Assembly: GCA_947476825.1 (NCBI GenBank)
Contig: CANJRV010000005.1
Location: forward strand, 1-57,496
Source of the DNA: Bacteroidota bacterium
Lineage (GTDB): Bacteria; Bacteroidota; Bacteroidia; Chitinophagales; Chitinophagaceae
Reading direction: 5' to 3'
DNA: 57,496 bases
Position numbers and translations under genes: made by a program. Below, piece after piece: positions 8,074 through 16,942 of the stretch (within the stretch, counting starts at the first letter, position 1; each line of letters begins with the position of its first letter). Under the pieces are notes generated by a model. That model was not told the origin of the DNA. It saw only the letters and a list, made by a program, of their open reading frames with translations, and did not search any database.

Positions 8074-11000
8074 CTAGCTACAGCCTGTTGTGGTGCCGCA
8101 ATTTGGACACATATAACAAGTTCCATTTCTTAGTGTAATGTTTCCACAACTGCGACAAATCGGAGCGTCAGCACTTGTGCCCATCATTTTCTTTTTATCC
8201 AATTCCGACATTGCACTAGCTACATTTACTTTTTGAGGAGCTAATTCAGAAACAGGGCTTGGTTTACTTGGTCGAGCTGAAAGCGAAGTGATCCGTACAT
8301 TAGACAATTCTTGATCTTCTGTTGGTTGATCCCACTCATCATGACCAGTGCTACCTGCCGCAGCTTGGACATGCACAAGATCTGTTCGCCCTAGGTATTC
8401 ATAACCCAATGCGCGGAAAATATAATCGACAATGGAAGTTGCGTTTTTAATATTTGGATGATCTACAATTCCAGCCGGTTCGAAGCGAGTGAAGATAAAT
8501 TTATCTACAAATTCTTCTAAAGGCACACCATATTGTAAACCAATGCTGACAGAAATCGCAAAGCAATTCAACAAACTACGAATTGTTGCACCTTCTTTAC
8601 TCATATCAATGAATATTTCTCCCAATGTACCATCACTGTATTCACCGGTACGAAGAAATACTGCTTGTCCACCAACTTTTGATTTAATAGTATATCCTCT
8701 ACGTTTTGCAGCTAATGTTTTACGTTCAACGATTCGAGACAATTGACGTTTTAATTTTGTATCTGGACTCGCTTGTACTCGTTTATTGACTTCTTCCAAT
8801 AATTCATCAATCGTTAATTTGTCCAAATCATGAATCACATTCTCTGCAATTTGCTTGATTTCTTCTTTGATATTTTCAGGTTCTGATACCTTTTCTTTTT
8901 TATCACTTTTATTAGAAAGTGGCTGGCTCATCTTACTTCCATCGCGATATAAAGCGTTGGCTTTCAACCCCAATTCCCAACTTAATTGATAGCATTCTTT
9001 AATCTCAGCGATGGTTGCTTCATTCGGCAAATTAATCGTTTTGGAAATAGCTCCAGAGATAAAAGGTTGTGTTGCACCCATCATACGAATATGTCCAGTA
9101 TGGTGAATATATCGCTCACCTTTTTTACCACATTTATTGGCACAATCAAAAATGGCAAGATGCTCTGGTTTAAGATATGGTGCGCCTTCTAGCATCATAG
9201 TTCCACATACATAATCATTCGCTGTATTTATTTCTTCCTCCTTGAAACCTAATTCTTCCAATAAGTCAAAAGTAGGATTCATGTATTGTTCTGGCTTGAA
9301 ACCAATGCGTTGCAAGCATTCTTCGCCTAAAGCATAATGATTAAATACAAATGCAATATCAAAAGCACTTTCAACAGCTAGGTCCAATTTTTTTAATTCC
9401 TCAGCAATAAAACCTTTTTGAGTTAATGATTGATGATTGATGAAGGGAGCACCAGCAAACGTACCATGTCCTTTTGCATATTTTACAATCGCATCATTTT
9501 CCTTTTCAGAATAACCAATATTTCTTAAGGCTGTAGGAATGCTCTGATTGATTATTTTAAAATAACCACCACCGCTTAATTTTTTAAACTTCACCAATGC
9601 GAAATCGGGTTCTACGCCTGTGGTATCACAATCCATTACCAATCCTATTGTTCCAGTTGGTGCAATTACCGTTGCTTGTGCATTTCTGTATCCGTATTTT
9701 TCTCCCATTTGCACAGCATCATCCCATGCTTTTGTAGCAGCTTTCAACAAATAATCAGGACAATATTTTGCTTGTATTCCTTGTGGTTTGATATCGATAC
9801 TTTCAAATGCGTCTTGCGCATCGTAAGCCGCTGCACGATGATTACGCATCACACGAAGCATATGTTTTTTATTCTCTTCGTATTTCGCGAAAGTGCCTAA
9901 ATGATGTGCCATTTCCGAGGATGTCTTATAAGCAACACCTGTCATAATTGCGGTTAGAGCACCTGCAATACCTCGTGCTTGTTCACTATCATACGGAATT
10001 CCTTGCACCATTAATAACGACCCTAAATTGGCATAACCTAAACCAAGGGTTCTATAATCATAGCTTAATTGAGCAACTTCTTTCGCTGGGAATTGTGCCA
10101 TGAGAACAGATATTTCTAAAACAACTGTCCAAAGTCTGGTTACATATTCATAACCGTTCACATCAAATTGATTCGTCTCTTGATTATAAAAACGACGAAG
10201 ATTCATGGATGCTAAATTGCATGCTGTATTATCCAAAAACATATATTCGCTGCAAGGATTTGAAGCACGAATTTTTCCACCTTCAGGACAAGTATGCCAT
10301 TCATTGATAGTTGTATCGTATTGTGTTCCTGGATCTGCACAACGCCATGCTGCGTAGGCAATTTGATCCCATAAATCTTTAGCTGGCACTTTTTTCATGA
10401 CATGCCCATCGGTACGAGCTTTTAGTTCCCAGTCGGTTCCATTTTGTAAGGCATAGAAAAAATCATTCGGCACACGAACAGAATTGTTAGAATTTTGTCC
10501 GCTTACTGTTTTGTATGCTTCCCCTTCATAATCATGGCTATAACCAGCAGCTATTAATGCGGCTACTTTTTGCTCTTCTTCTACTTTCCAATTGATGAAT
10601 TTTTCGATTTCTGGATGATCTAAATCTAAGCAAACCATTTTTGCTGCACGGCGAGTAGTACCACCACTCTTGATAGCCCCTGCTGCACGATCGCCTATTT
10701 TCAAAAAACTCATGATACCACTAGAAGTACCGCCACCACTTAATTTTTCACCTTCACCTCGAATGTTAGAATAGTTGGTTCCAACACCACTTCCGTATTT
10801 AAATATTCGGGCTTCACGTACCCATAAATCCATGATTCCACCTTCATTGACTAAATCGTCATCAACGCTTAAAATAAAACAAGCATGTGGTTGAGGACGT
10901 TCATAGGCATTGGTAGATTTACTTAATTCTCCAGTGCTTGGATCTACATAATAATGTCCCTGTGGTTTACCCGTAATGCCATATGCAGAATGCAACCCTG

Positions 11001-11421
11001 TATTAAACCATTGAGGAGAATTAGGCGCACAGCTTTGGTTCAGAATTGAATAAACTAATTCTTCATAAAATATTGTTGCATCATATGGACTATTGAAGTA
11101 ATTATGTTTTTCTCCCCATTGCTTCCAACAATCGGCCATACGATGAGCCACTTCTTTGATAGATGTTTCTCGTCCTAATGTACCATCAGCTTGTGGTACT
11201 CCTGCTTTTCTGAAATATTTTTGGGCTAAGATATCTGTCGCAATTTGACTCCAATGTGAAGGAACTTCTACATTTTTCATTTCAAAAACTACTTCTCCAT
11301 TGGGATTGCGAATAACTGACGTGCGCAAATCATACTGAAATTGATCATACACACTAATTGTGTCAGTGGTATAATATCGGCTAAATAATAAGCCAGATGT
11401 TGGGGTGTTTTTTTTACTCAT
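8074..11421 (-). CDS. nrdJ: Adenosylcobalamin-dependent (class II) ribonucleoside-diphosphate reductase
   Basis: Reduces ribonucleotides to deoxyribonucleotides with a B12-generated radical, independent of oxygen. The 1115 residues contain the complete active site: redox cysteines C181 (ACFIL) and C401, and N388, C390 and E392 in NPCSE. The 11-residue gap between C390 and C401 is the class II spacing. The C-terminus (1089-1114) holds seven cysteines in C-x2-C and C-x2-C-x2-C clusters, the swinging redox arm or zinc ribbon of this family. A Lys/Glu-rich linker lies around residues 840-880. A TAnnTTCG box sits seven bases before the ATG. I saw no cobalamin riboswitch or convincing NrdR box upstream. 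Confidence 0.96.
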   Translation of the reverse strand: MSKKNTPTSGLLFSRYYTTDTISVYDQFQYDLRTSVIRNPNGEVVFEMKNVEVPSHWSQIATDILAQKYFRKAGVPQADGTLGRETSIKEVAHRMADCWKQWGEKHNYFNSPYDATIFYEELVYSILNQSCAPNSPQWFNTGLHSAYGITGKPQGHYYVDPSTGELSKSTNAYERPQPHACFILSVDDDLVNEGGIMDLWVREARIFKYGSGVGTNYSNIRGEGEKLSGGGTSSGIMSFLKIGDRAAGAIKSGGTTRRAAKMVCLDLDHPEIEKFINWKVEEEQKVAALIAAGYSHDYEGEAYKTVSGQNSNNSVRVPNDFFYALQNGTDWELKARTDGHVMKKVPAKDLWDQIAYAAWRCADPGTQYDTTINEWHTCPEGGKIRASNPCSEYMFLDNTACNLASMNLRRFYNQETNQFDVNGYEYVTRLWTVVLEISVLMAQFPAKEVAQLSYDYRTLGLGYANLGSLLMVQGIPYDSEQARGIAGALTAIMTGVAYKTSSEMAHHLGTFAKYEENKKHMLRVMRNHRAAAYDAQDAFESIDIKPQGIQAKYCPDYLLKAATKAWDDAVQMGEKYGYRNAQATVIAPTGTIGLVMDCDTTGVEPDFALVKFKKLSGGGYFKIINQSIPTALRNIGYSEKENDAIVKYAKGHGTFAGAPFINHQSLTQKGFIAEELKKLDLAVESAFDIAFVFNHYALGEECLQRIGFKPEQYMNPTFDLLEELGFKEEEINTANDYVCGTMMLEGAPYLKPEHLAIFDCANKCGKKGERYIHHTGHIRMMGATQPFISGAISKTINLPNEATIAEIKECYQLSWELGLKANALYRDGSKMSQPLSNKSDKKEKVSEPENIKEEIKQIAENVIHDLDKLTIDELLEEVNKRVQASPDTKLKRQLSRIVERKTLAAKRRGYTIKSKVGGQAVFLRTGEYSDGTLGEIFIDMSKEGATIRSLLNCFAISVSIGLQYGVPLEEFVDKFIFTRFEPAGIVDHPNIKNATSIVDYIFRALGYEYLGRTDLVHVQAAAGSTGHDEWDQPTEDQELSNVRITSLSARPSKPSPVSELAPQKVNVASAMSELDKKKMMGTSADAPICRSCGNITLRNGTCYMCPNCGTTTGCS

Positions 11422-11428
11422 GGGGGTG

Positions 11429-11436
11429 CGAATTTA
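11429..11436 (-). promoter_or_regulatory. -7 promoter box of nrdJ
   Basis: Minus-strand TAAATTCG (TAnnTTCG variant), with only seven bases between it and the nrdJ ATG. If used, the mRNA would have almost no 5' leader. Confidence 0.45.
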
Positions 11437-11810
11437 TTGGGTTTCCCTCTATTTCAGAGTGTATTCTCGTCTCAATTAATTTATGAATCAATGTTGCCAT
11501 TGTCGTAAATTAAAACTAAAATGAAAATAACCTCTTTGGAGTGGATTGTAGGACGAAGATATTTTTTACAACTTGGTTTTGGTATTTTCTTTATTCACAG
11601 TTTGTGTATATTCTGCATATTATTTGGCATCACATAGCAAAATCAATATGTATATCGTTGTGTATAAAAAAAAATATTTATTTTGGATAAATGGCAAAAT
11701 AAACAATTTGGATTTTCACAAATACAATAACCCAACTTGGAATAGAACAAAACAATTATGAAAAGATCCTTTTCAGGATAAAATCTAAGTGTTTAGATAA
11801 CAAAGACCAA
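11437..11810. other. Intergenic region upstream of nrdJ
   Basis: About 370 bases between the nrdJ start and the end of ridA. A 62-residue open frame here has no protein-like character. I looked for a cobalamin riboswitch and for paired NrdR boxes and found neither. No terminator hairpin for ridA is evident. Confidence 0.4.
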
Positions 11811-12191
11811 TTATCGGATAGCTATCATGGATATTTCAACATTCACATTTCTTGGTAAGCCAGCAACCTGAATGGTTTCACGAGCTGGGAAGTCCTTTGT
11901 AAAGTATTTAGAATAAGTAGTATTCACTGTAGAGAAATGCTGCATATCACTTAAGAAAATGGATGTTTTTAGTACATGATCAAAATCAATTCCAGCCTCC
12001 GTTAAGATGGCTTTTAGATTCTGCATCACTTGTTCTGTTTCTTCTTCAATACTATCTAGTATTAATGTATTCGATTCTGCATTCAAAGCAATTTGCCCAG
12101 AAATAAATATAAAACCGTTTGCCTCAATGGCTTGATTATACGGGCCAATTGGTGCAGGCGCATTTGTCGAATGAATATTTTTTTTTACCAT
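11811..12191 (-). CDS. ridA: RidA family reactive imine/enamine deaminase
   Basis: A 126-residue cytoplasmic protein of the YjgF/YER057c/UK114 family. It hydrolyses reactive 2-aminoacrylate-type enamines made by PLP enzymes and so protects metabolism. Family landmarks: APAPIGPYNQAI near the N-terminus, FISGQIALN, and the C-terminal FPARETIQVAGLP, where the Arg binds the substrate carboxylate, followed by VNVEISMIA. Length is exactly that of the family. It is divergent from tsaB with only 39 bases between start codons. Its own -7 box (TATTTTTG) lies four bases before the ATG. Confidence 0.93.
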   Translation of the reverse strand: MVKKNIHSTNAPAPIGPYNQAIEANGFIFISGQIALNAESNTLILDSIEEETEQVMQNLKAILTEAGIDFDHVLKTSIFLSDMQHFSTVNTTYSKYFTKDFPARETIQVAGLPRNVNVEISMIAIR

Positions 12192-12195
12192 CTTG

Positions 12196-12203
12196 CAAAA
12201 ATA
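12196..12203 (-). promoter_or_regulatory. -7 promoter box of ridA
   Basis: Minus-strand TATTTTTG, matching TAnnTTTG, four bases before the ridA ATG; transcription would start at about the first codon. Confidence 0.45.
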
Positions 12204-12213
12204 AGATTTGAAT

Positions 12214-12221
12214 TACATTTG
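12214..12221 (+). promoter_or_regulatory. -7 promoter box of tsaB
   Basis: TACATTTG with a TTG -33 element at 12193-12195 (18-base spacer). The box ends nine bases before the tsaB ATG. The ridA and tsaB promoters lie back to back in 39 bases. Confidence 0.6.
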
Positions 12222-12230
12222 CGTGCATAA

Positions 12231-12866
12231 ATGAGCTATATATTATATATTGATACCAGCGGAACTGATTCCCTTCTCTTTCTATCACAAGATGAAAAAA
12301 TTATTGCCACTAAAACAAGTGCCCTACAAACAAATCATAGTCATTTAATACATATTCATTTAAATGAGTTACTGTTAGAAGCAGGAATTAAATGGAATCA
12401 AATACACGCGATTGCGATACAGAATGGCCCTGGTTCTTATACTGGATTAAGAATTTCACTATCTGCCGCAAAAGGAATTTGTTATGTGCATTCCATTCCA
12501 TTATTTCTATTTAATTATTTTGAAATAATACACTATTGCATTCCAAATAAAAATAGGCCTATAGGCATTTTATTATTTGCTAGAGAAAATGAATTTTTCT
12601 TTTCTGCCTATCATCCACAAGAAGGAATAATTCAAGACCCGTCATTGATTTTAATAAGTGATTTAGATTCATTTATCGAAGAAAAAAAATTAGAACTTGT
12701 AACTGTGGATGCTAAATTGAACGCTTATTTTCCCAAGATTGAACTAATAGAATTAACGCCAGCAAAAATTGCAGCGTATATTTTTACGAAAATTTCTTCC
12801 AAAAAAGAGGCTGACTTATTCTATTCCGAGCCTTTTTACTTAAAAAACGTGTACATTAACAAATAA
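12231..12866 (+). CDS. tsaB: tRNA threonylcarbamoyladenosine biosynthesis protein TsaB
   Basis: Inactive ASKHA-fold partner of TsaD in the TsaBDE complex that makes t6A37 on ANN-decoding tRNAs. The 211 residues begin MSYILYIDTSG, and NGPGSYTGLRISLSAAKG (about residues 64-81) is the highly conserved YeaZ signature. The C-terminal half is more variable, as in the family (usual length 210-240). The AUG lies about nine bases after a good -7 box, so the transcript should be leaderless or nearly so. No tsaD or tsaE is nearby. Confidence 0.93.
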   Translation: MSYILYIDTSGTDSLLFLSQDEKIIATKTSALQTNHSHLIHIHLNELLLEAGIKWNQIHAIAIQNGPGSYTGLRISLSAAKGICYVHSIPLFLFNYFEIIHYCIPNKNRPIGILLFARENEFFFSAYHPQEGIIQDPSLILISDLDSFIEEKKLELVTVDAKLNAYFPKIELIELTPAKIAAYIFTKISSKKEADLFYSEPFYLKNVYINK

Positions 12867-12995
12867 ACATGTTATAAACATTTGTTTTTTTGATAATATT
12901 ATTAAATTTACGTTTGAATTATTTTGCGTTAATAGATAATTAACAATCTCAGTAAGTGCGCATAAATAATCCTCTCTTTTCAATACATATTAAAA

Positions 12996-13361
12996 ATGAA
13001 ACTAATGGAACAAAACATTCTTTCTTCAGACATCATTTCAATTCATGAAATCAATTCGATGTCTAAAATTAATTATCTTGAAGTAAAAAAAGCAGCCGCT
13101 ATTTTGAGGGCAATTAACCACAAACTAAGACAGTCCATTATTAAACTATTAGAAGAAAAAAACTTCTTGACTGTGACAGAAATATATGTCAAACTTCGAG
13201 TTGAACAATCAGTCGCCTCTCAGCATTTAGCTATTCTCCGTCGAGCTGAAATTGTCAAAACCAATCGCGATGGTAAAAACATTCATTATTCGCTTAGTTC
13301 TTCAAGATTAGGAGAAATAGACAATGTGATTAAACAACTATTACAGGACGACAATAAATAA
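12996..13361 (+). CDS. ArsR family winged-helix transcriptional regulator
   Basis: A 121-residue DNA-binding protein. The winged helix spans about residues 30-110: ILRAINHKLRQSIIKLL, then LTVTEIYVKLRVEQSVASQHL as helix-turn-helix (residues about 60-80), and the wing TNRDGKNIHYSLS. There are no cysteines in the helix-turn-helix, so it lacks the ArsR/SmtB alpha-3 metal site. The signal sensed is unknown. A second Met at codon 4 is an alternative start. It is convergent with recG, seven bases apart, and preceded by a 130-base gap, so it is transcribed alone. No metal-efflux gene is adjacent to hint at a regulon. Confidence 0.85.
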   Translation: MKLMEQNILSSDIISIHEINSMSKINYLEVKKAAAILRAINHKLRQSIIKLLEEKNFLTVTEIYVKLRVEQSVASQHLAILRRAEIVKTNRDGKNIHYSLSSSRLGEIDNVIKQLLQDDNK

Positions 13362-13367
13362 TTAAAT

Positions 13368-15479
13368 TTAAGAGATTCTACTCCAGACTTCCTTATCTTT
13401 TCGACTTAACAGAAAGAGTTTTAAATTCTCATTTTCTGACTTAACCAGATTTTGATCTTGCTGAAGCAGTTGTATAGCTGCATTCCTTGTTGTTTCCATT
13501 AATGCTACATCTTTAATAATATCAGCAATTTTCAAATCTGCTGCACCGCTTTGTCTAGTTCCATCAATTTCACCTGGACCACGAAGTTCAAGATCCTTTT
13601 CAGCAATCGCAAAACCACTAGATTCTGTAATCATTGTATGCATGCGTTCCTTGCCGTTTAAAGTCAATTGTTCAGAAGTCAATAAAATACAATAGGATTG
13701 ATCAGCGCCCCGTCCTACTCTTCCTCGCAATTGATGTAATTGAGATAAGCCAAATCTCTCTGCGCTTTCAATGAGCATAACACTAGCATTTGGAACATTT
13801 ACGCCCACTTCGATGACTGTAGTTGCCACCATAATATGCGCATTCCCTTTTACAAAACTATTCATATTGCTTTCACGATCTGCTGGCGTTTGTTTGCCAT
13901 GAACCATGGCAATATGATATAAATGGCTTGGGAAAAATTGTTTCACTTGTTCATACCCAGCTTGAAGATTTTCGAAATCTAATTTTTCACTTTCTTCGAT
14001 TAATGGATATACAATATAAGCTTGTCTTCCCAAGTCAAGTTCATGCCTTATAAAATCCATTACCTTAGCCCGATGAATTTCAGATCGATGTATAGTTGTT
14101 ATTGGTTTGCGTCCAGGTGGTAAATGTGCGATTACAGACACATCCAAATCGCCATAGCTGGTCATCGCTAATGTCCGTGGAATTGGCGTAGCGGTCATTA
14201 CTAAAATATGAGGAGGCAAAGTATTTTTTTTCCAAAGCTTAGATCGTTGCTCAACACCAAATCGATGTTGTTCATCAATAATACTTAGGCCTAAATTTTG
14301 AAAAATAACGCTATCTTCTATTAACGAATGTGTCCCAATTAAAATGTGAATTTCACCATGAAGTAATTGTTCAAGTAATAATCTTTTCTGTTTGGCTTTC
14401 GTTTTCCCCGAAAGGTATGCCACTTGAATCGGGAGTTCCTTTAATAACTGCGAAATACCTTCAAAGTGCTGCCATGCAAGAATTTCAGTCGGCGCCATTA
14501 AACAAGTTTGAAATCCATTATCTAAGGCTATCAACATGCACAGAACCGCAACTATTGTTTTCCCACTACCTACATCGCCTTGTAATAAACGATTCATTTG
14601 TTTACCTGTTTGGGTATCATTACGAATTTCGCGCAATACTTTTTTTTGGTCTTCCGTTAATTCAAAAGGAAGAAACTGCTTAAAGAAAGTATGAAACAAA
14701 TCACCGACTGTAGTGAATACATAACCCTTTATAAATTGGTGATTCAGTTTTAATTTACAAATTCCTATTTGATGAATGAATAATTCTTCAAATTTTAGCC
14801 TATGAATGGCTTGAGTTAGTTGTTGGATATTCTCTGGAAAATGAATATTTTTGATGGCCATATATTTAGGCATCAGTTGAAAATGAGATAGAATTGGAAG
14901 TGGCAAAATTTCTACTACATTTTTTTCAGATAATAGGAGAAAAAGTTGCTGAACTAATTTTACATAGAACTTTCCAGATAATGATTTAGATCTCAGCTTT
15001 TCCGTTGAAGAATAAACTGGTTGATACAATGGGAATTGCTCCATGGCATTCCCTTCTATTTTTTCTAATTCTGGATGTGTAATATTCCAGTATCCATTAA
15101 ATCGAGTTGCTTTGCCATAGACTAAAAAATCCCCTCCATTCGCAATCATTTTCTCTAACCAATGGATACCCTGAAACCAGACCAATTCAATGGTACCAGT
15201 TTCATCTTTGAAATTAGCAACCAACCTTTTGCTTCGTCCGGTTCCTATAAGTTCTGAATAAGTAATTCGACCAATAATTTGTACAAAAGTGCTTTCTTCA
15301 GGAATATTCTTGATTTTAATGAAGCTACTTCTATCCATGTATCTAAATGGATAAAAATGAAGCATATCCCCAAAGGTATATATACTCAATTCCTTGCGCA
15401 ACATATCCCCTTTCAACGGACCTACTCCTTTCAAGTATTCTATGGGTGTCAGTAACAGTTCATTTTTATGCGTAAACAT
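13368..15479 (-). CDS. recG: ATP-dependent DNA helicase RecG
   Basis: Branch-migrating helicase that regresses stalled forks and processes R-loops and Holliday junctions. The 703 residues match the family. Domain order: N-terminal wedge OB fold (about 60-140), SF2 helicase core with Walker A GDVGSGKT at 301-308, MAPTEILA (motif Ia), DEQHRFG at 402-408 (DExH box) and TATPIPRT (motif III). The second RecA domain has HGKQTP, VIEVGVNVP and the motif VI Q-L-R-G-R-V-G-R-G. The C-terminal region DGTRQSG is RecG-specific. The gene stands alone after a 95-base gap from the upstream membrane-protein gene. Confidence 0.97.
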   Translation of the reverse strand: MFTHKNELLLTPIEYLKGVGPLKGDMLRKELSIYTFGDMLHFYPFRYMDRSSFIKIKNIPEESTFVQIIGRITYSELIGTGRSKRLVANFKDETGTIELVWFQGIHWLEKMIANGGDFLVYGKATRFNGYWNITHPELEKIEGNAMEQFPLYQPVYSSTEKLRSKSLSGKFYVKLVQQLFLLLSEKNVVEILPLPILSHFQLMPKYMAIKNIHFPENIQQLTQAIHRLKFEELFIHQIGICKLKLNHQFIKGYVFTTVGDLFHTFFKQFLPFELTEDQKKVLREIRNDTQTGKQMNRLLQGDVGSGKTIVAVLCMLIALDNGFQTCLMAPTEILAWQHFEGISQLLKELPIQVAYLSGKTKAKQKRLLLEQLLHGEIHILIGTHSLIEDSVIFQNLGLSIIDEQHRFGVEQRSKLWKKNTLPPHILVMTATPIPRTLAMTSYGDLDVSVIAHLPPGRKPITTIHRSEIHRAKVMDFIRHELDLGRQAYIVYPLIEESEKLDFENLQAGYEQVKQFFPSHLYHIAMVHGKQTPADRESNMNSFVKGNAHIMVATTVIEVGVNVPNASVMLIESAERFGLSQLHQLRGRVGRGADQSYCILLTSEQLTLNGKERMHTMITESSGFAIAEKDLELRGPGEIDGTRQSGAADLKIADIIKDVALMETTRNAAIQLLQQDQNLVKSENENLKLFLLSRKDKEVWSRIS

Positions 15480-15574
15480 GCAATGTAAAAATAGTTTAAT
15501 CCAATAACAATTAAGACAGCAGTCTTAAAATTAATTTTGTTTTACTACAAAGAACAATCATTCTTTAAGCTTCT

Positions 15575-15949
15575 TTAGCTTTGCGTTTTCATTTGCTTGG
15601 TCAAACTAGCTAACCATAAAGATTCTAATATAGTGTAGGTGATATAAACACCCATTAATAAAAATAAATCTGGTTTAAATAATTTACCTTGGTATAAAAA
15701 CACAACAGCCGCAATAATGCAAGATAAAAATTTAATGAGTGTAGCACCCATTACACCTCGTACAAATTTGTTCGGATTTTTATCATTAATCGAACGCACA
15801 GAAATCCAATAAGATAACAAAGTAACCAATGCTAAAAATATAGTTCCAATTAATACGACTTGCATTGTAAAATGCGCAGAGAAAAAATATTCAGTACCAC
15901 ACAAAATAATGGTGACTACAAATAGAAGTAAGTAAAATTTATTTTTCAT
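15575..15949 (-). CDS. Small four-helix membrane protein, hypothetical
   Basis: A 124-residue protein with four predicted membrane helices (about residues 5-22, 30-48, 70-86 and 92-112) and short loops; the single longer loop is NDKNPNKF. I recall small membrane proteins of this size next to bactofilin and ATP synthase genes in related genomes, where they resemble AtpI-like assembly factors, but no ATP synthase gene is in this window. That reading is inference only. It follows the bactofilin gene on the same strand, with a 157-base gap. Confidence 0.7.
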   Translation of the reverse strand: MKNKFYLLLFVVTIILCGTEYFFSAHFTMQVVLIGTIFLALVTLLSYWISVRSINDKNPNKFVRGVMGATLIKFLSCIIAAVVFLYQGKLFKPDLFLLMGVYITYTILESLWLASLTKQMKTQS

Positions 15950-16106
15950 TTTGAATCATTCTTTACATGGAATGAAGATATAATTGTGATGAAGACAATA
16001 AGACAAAAAGCCTACTTATGGCTATTTATCAATAAGAAGTATTGTTAGTAATTAAAACTAGTACTACCTAATTTACCAAATTCATGTAAATCATGGCATC
16101 ATTTAC

Positions 16107-16643
16107 TTATGCATTCACATTTGACACCCCTAATGAATTAGTATTCATTGGTGGTTTTAATGTTTCTAATTTGGGTGCAACGTAAGCAGCAGCAGCAGGT
16201 GCAGGTGCCCCCATAGAGCAATTGCCATTAAATTTAACGCCATTTTCAATGACTAATTTTCCAGTATTAATATCGCCATCAATAATTGCAGAGCCTTTTA
16301 AAAATAGGATATCCGCAATTTTCAATTTGCCAGTTACATAGCCTGAAATTTCCGCATTTTGACAGATGATATCTCCATCTACTTTTCCATTGTTTGAAAT
16401 AATTACTTTCCCTTTAGAAGTAACACTCCCTTTAATATTCCCTTCAATTTTTATATCTCCTTCAATTTTTATTTGCCCCTCTAACATGGTTCCTTCAGAA
16501 ATAATCGTTAAAGGAGAACTGCTACTGCTACTGTTACCATAGGTAGGCAAAATACTGGATGCAACAACAGGCTCCATTCTTGGTGGAATATTATTTATCT
16601 GTGGTGTAGGTGGTGTTTCTTTATTGCTTGAAAAAATGGACAT
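16107..16643 (-). CDS. Bactofilin (polymer-forming cytoskeletal protein)
   Basis: Nucleotide-independent filament protein that scaffolds envelope processes. The start used here gives 178 residues: MSIFSSNKE, a Pro/Ser-rich N-terminal tail, then a right-handed beta-helix (about residues 60-145) seen as short repeats such as IKIEGDIKIEGNIKGSV and GKVDGDIICQNAEISG. A Pro/Ala-rich C-terminal tail follows. The open frame continues 37 codons upstream, but a good promoter (-33 TTG, 19-base spacer, -7 TAATTTTG at 16667-16674) lies inside that extension and its residues look non-coding. It is divergent from the PorW/SprE gene. Confidence 0.9.
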   Translation of the reverse strand: MSIFSSNKETPPTPQINNIPPRMEPVVASSILPTYGNSSSSSSPLTIISEGTMLEGQIKIEGDIKIEGNIKGSVTSKGKVIISNNGKVDGDIICQNAEISGYVTGKLKIADILFLKGSAIIDGDINTGKLVIENGVKFNGNCSMGAPAPAAAAYVAPKLETLKPPMNTNSLGVSNVNA

Positions 16644-16666
16644 AGATTTTTTTTTTTTTAATCGGT

Positions 16667-16674
16667 CAAAATTA
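16667..16674 (-). promoter_or_regulatory. -7 promoter box of the bactofilin gene
   Basis: Minus-strand TAATTTTG with a TTG element 19 bases upstream. It falls within the N-terminal extension of the longest open frame and so supports the start at 16643. Confidence 0.6.
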
Positions 16675-16942
16675 GTGTAAATATTCAATCTTACAACACA
16701 AGTGAAGATTCTTTTTTGCGTAACACCTTTGCCGAATTTTACAACACTACTCACTTTTCCTGAAATTTCACTCCTATTTTCCTAGAATATCAATGGAAGA
16801 AAATTATAAATAATTCAAGCAATTACGCCTATTTTTGTGCCATCTTTTATATAAAACTTCATTATAAAATCACATTTTTATGGTTCAAAAAAAAACTTTT
16901 GCAAAAATGCAATAAAAGTGTTTGTTTTAAGTTTCATAACCC

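Noticed and set aside
11437-11810. Search for a cobalamin riboswitch or NrdR boxes upstream of nrdJ
   Set aside because: No B12-box-like sequence or paired NrdR palindromes found by eye; the promoter box lies too close to the ATG for a leader riboswitch.
16644-16754. N-terminal extension of the bactofilin ORF
   Set aside because: It contains a good -33/-7 promoter and non-family residues, so translation should start at 16643.
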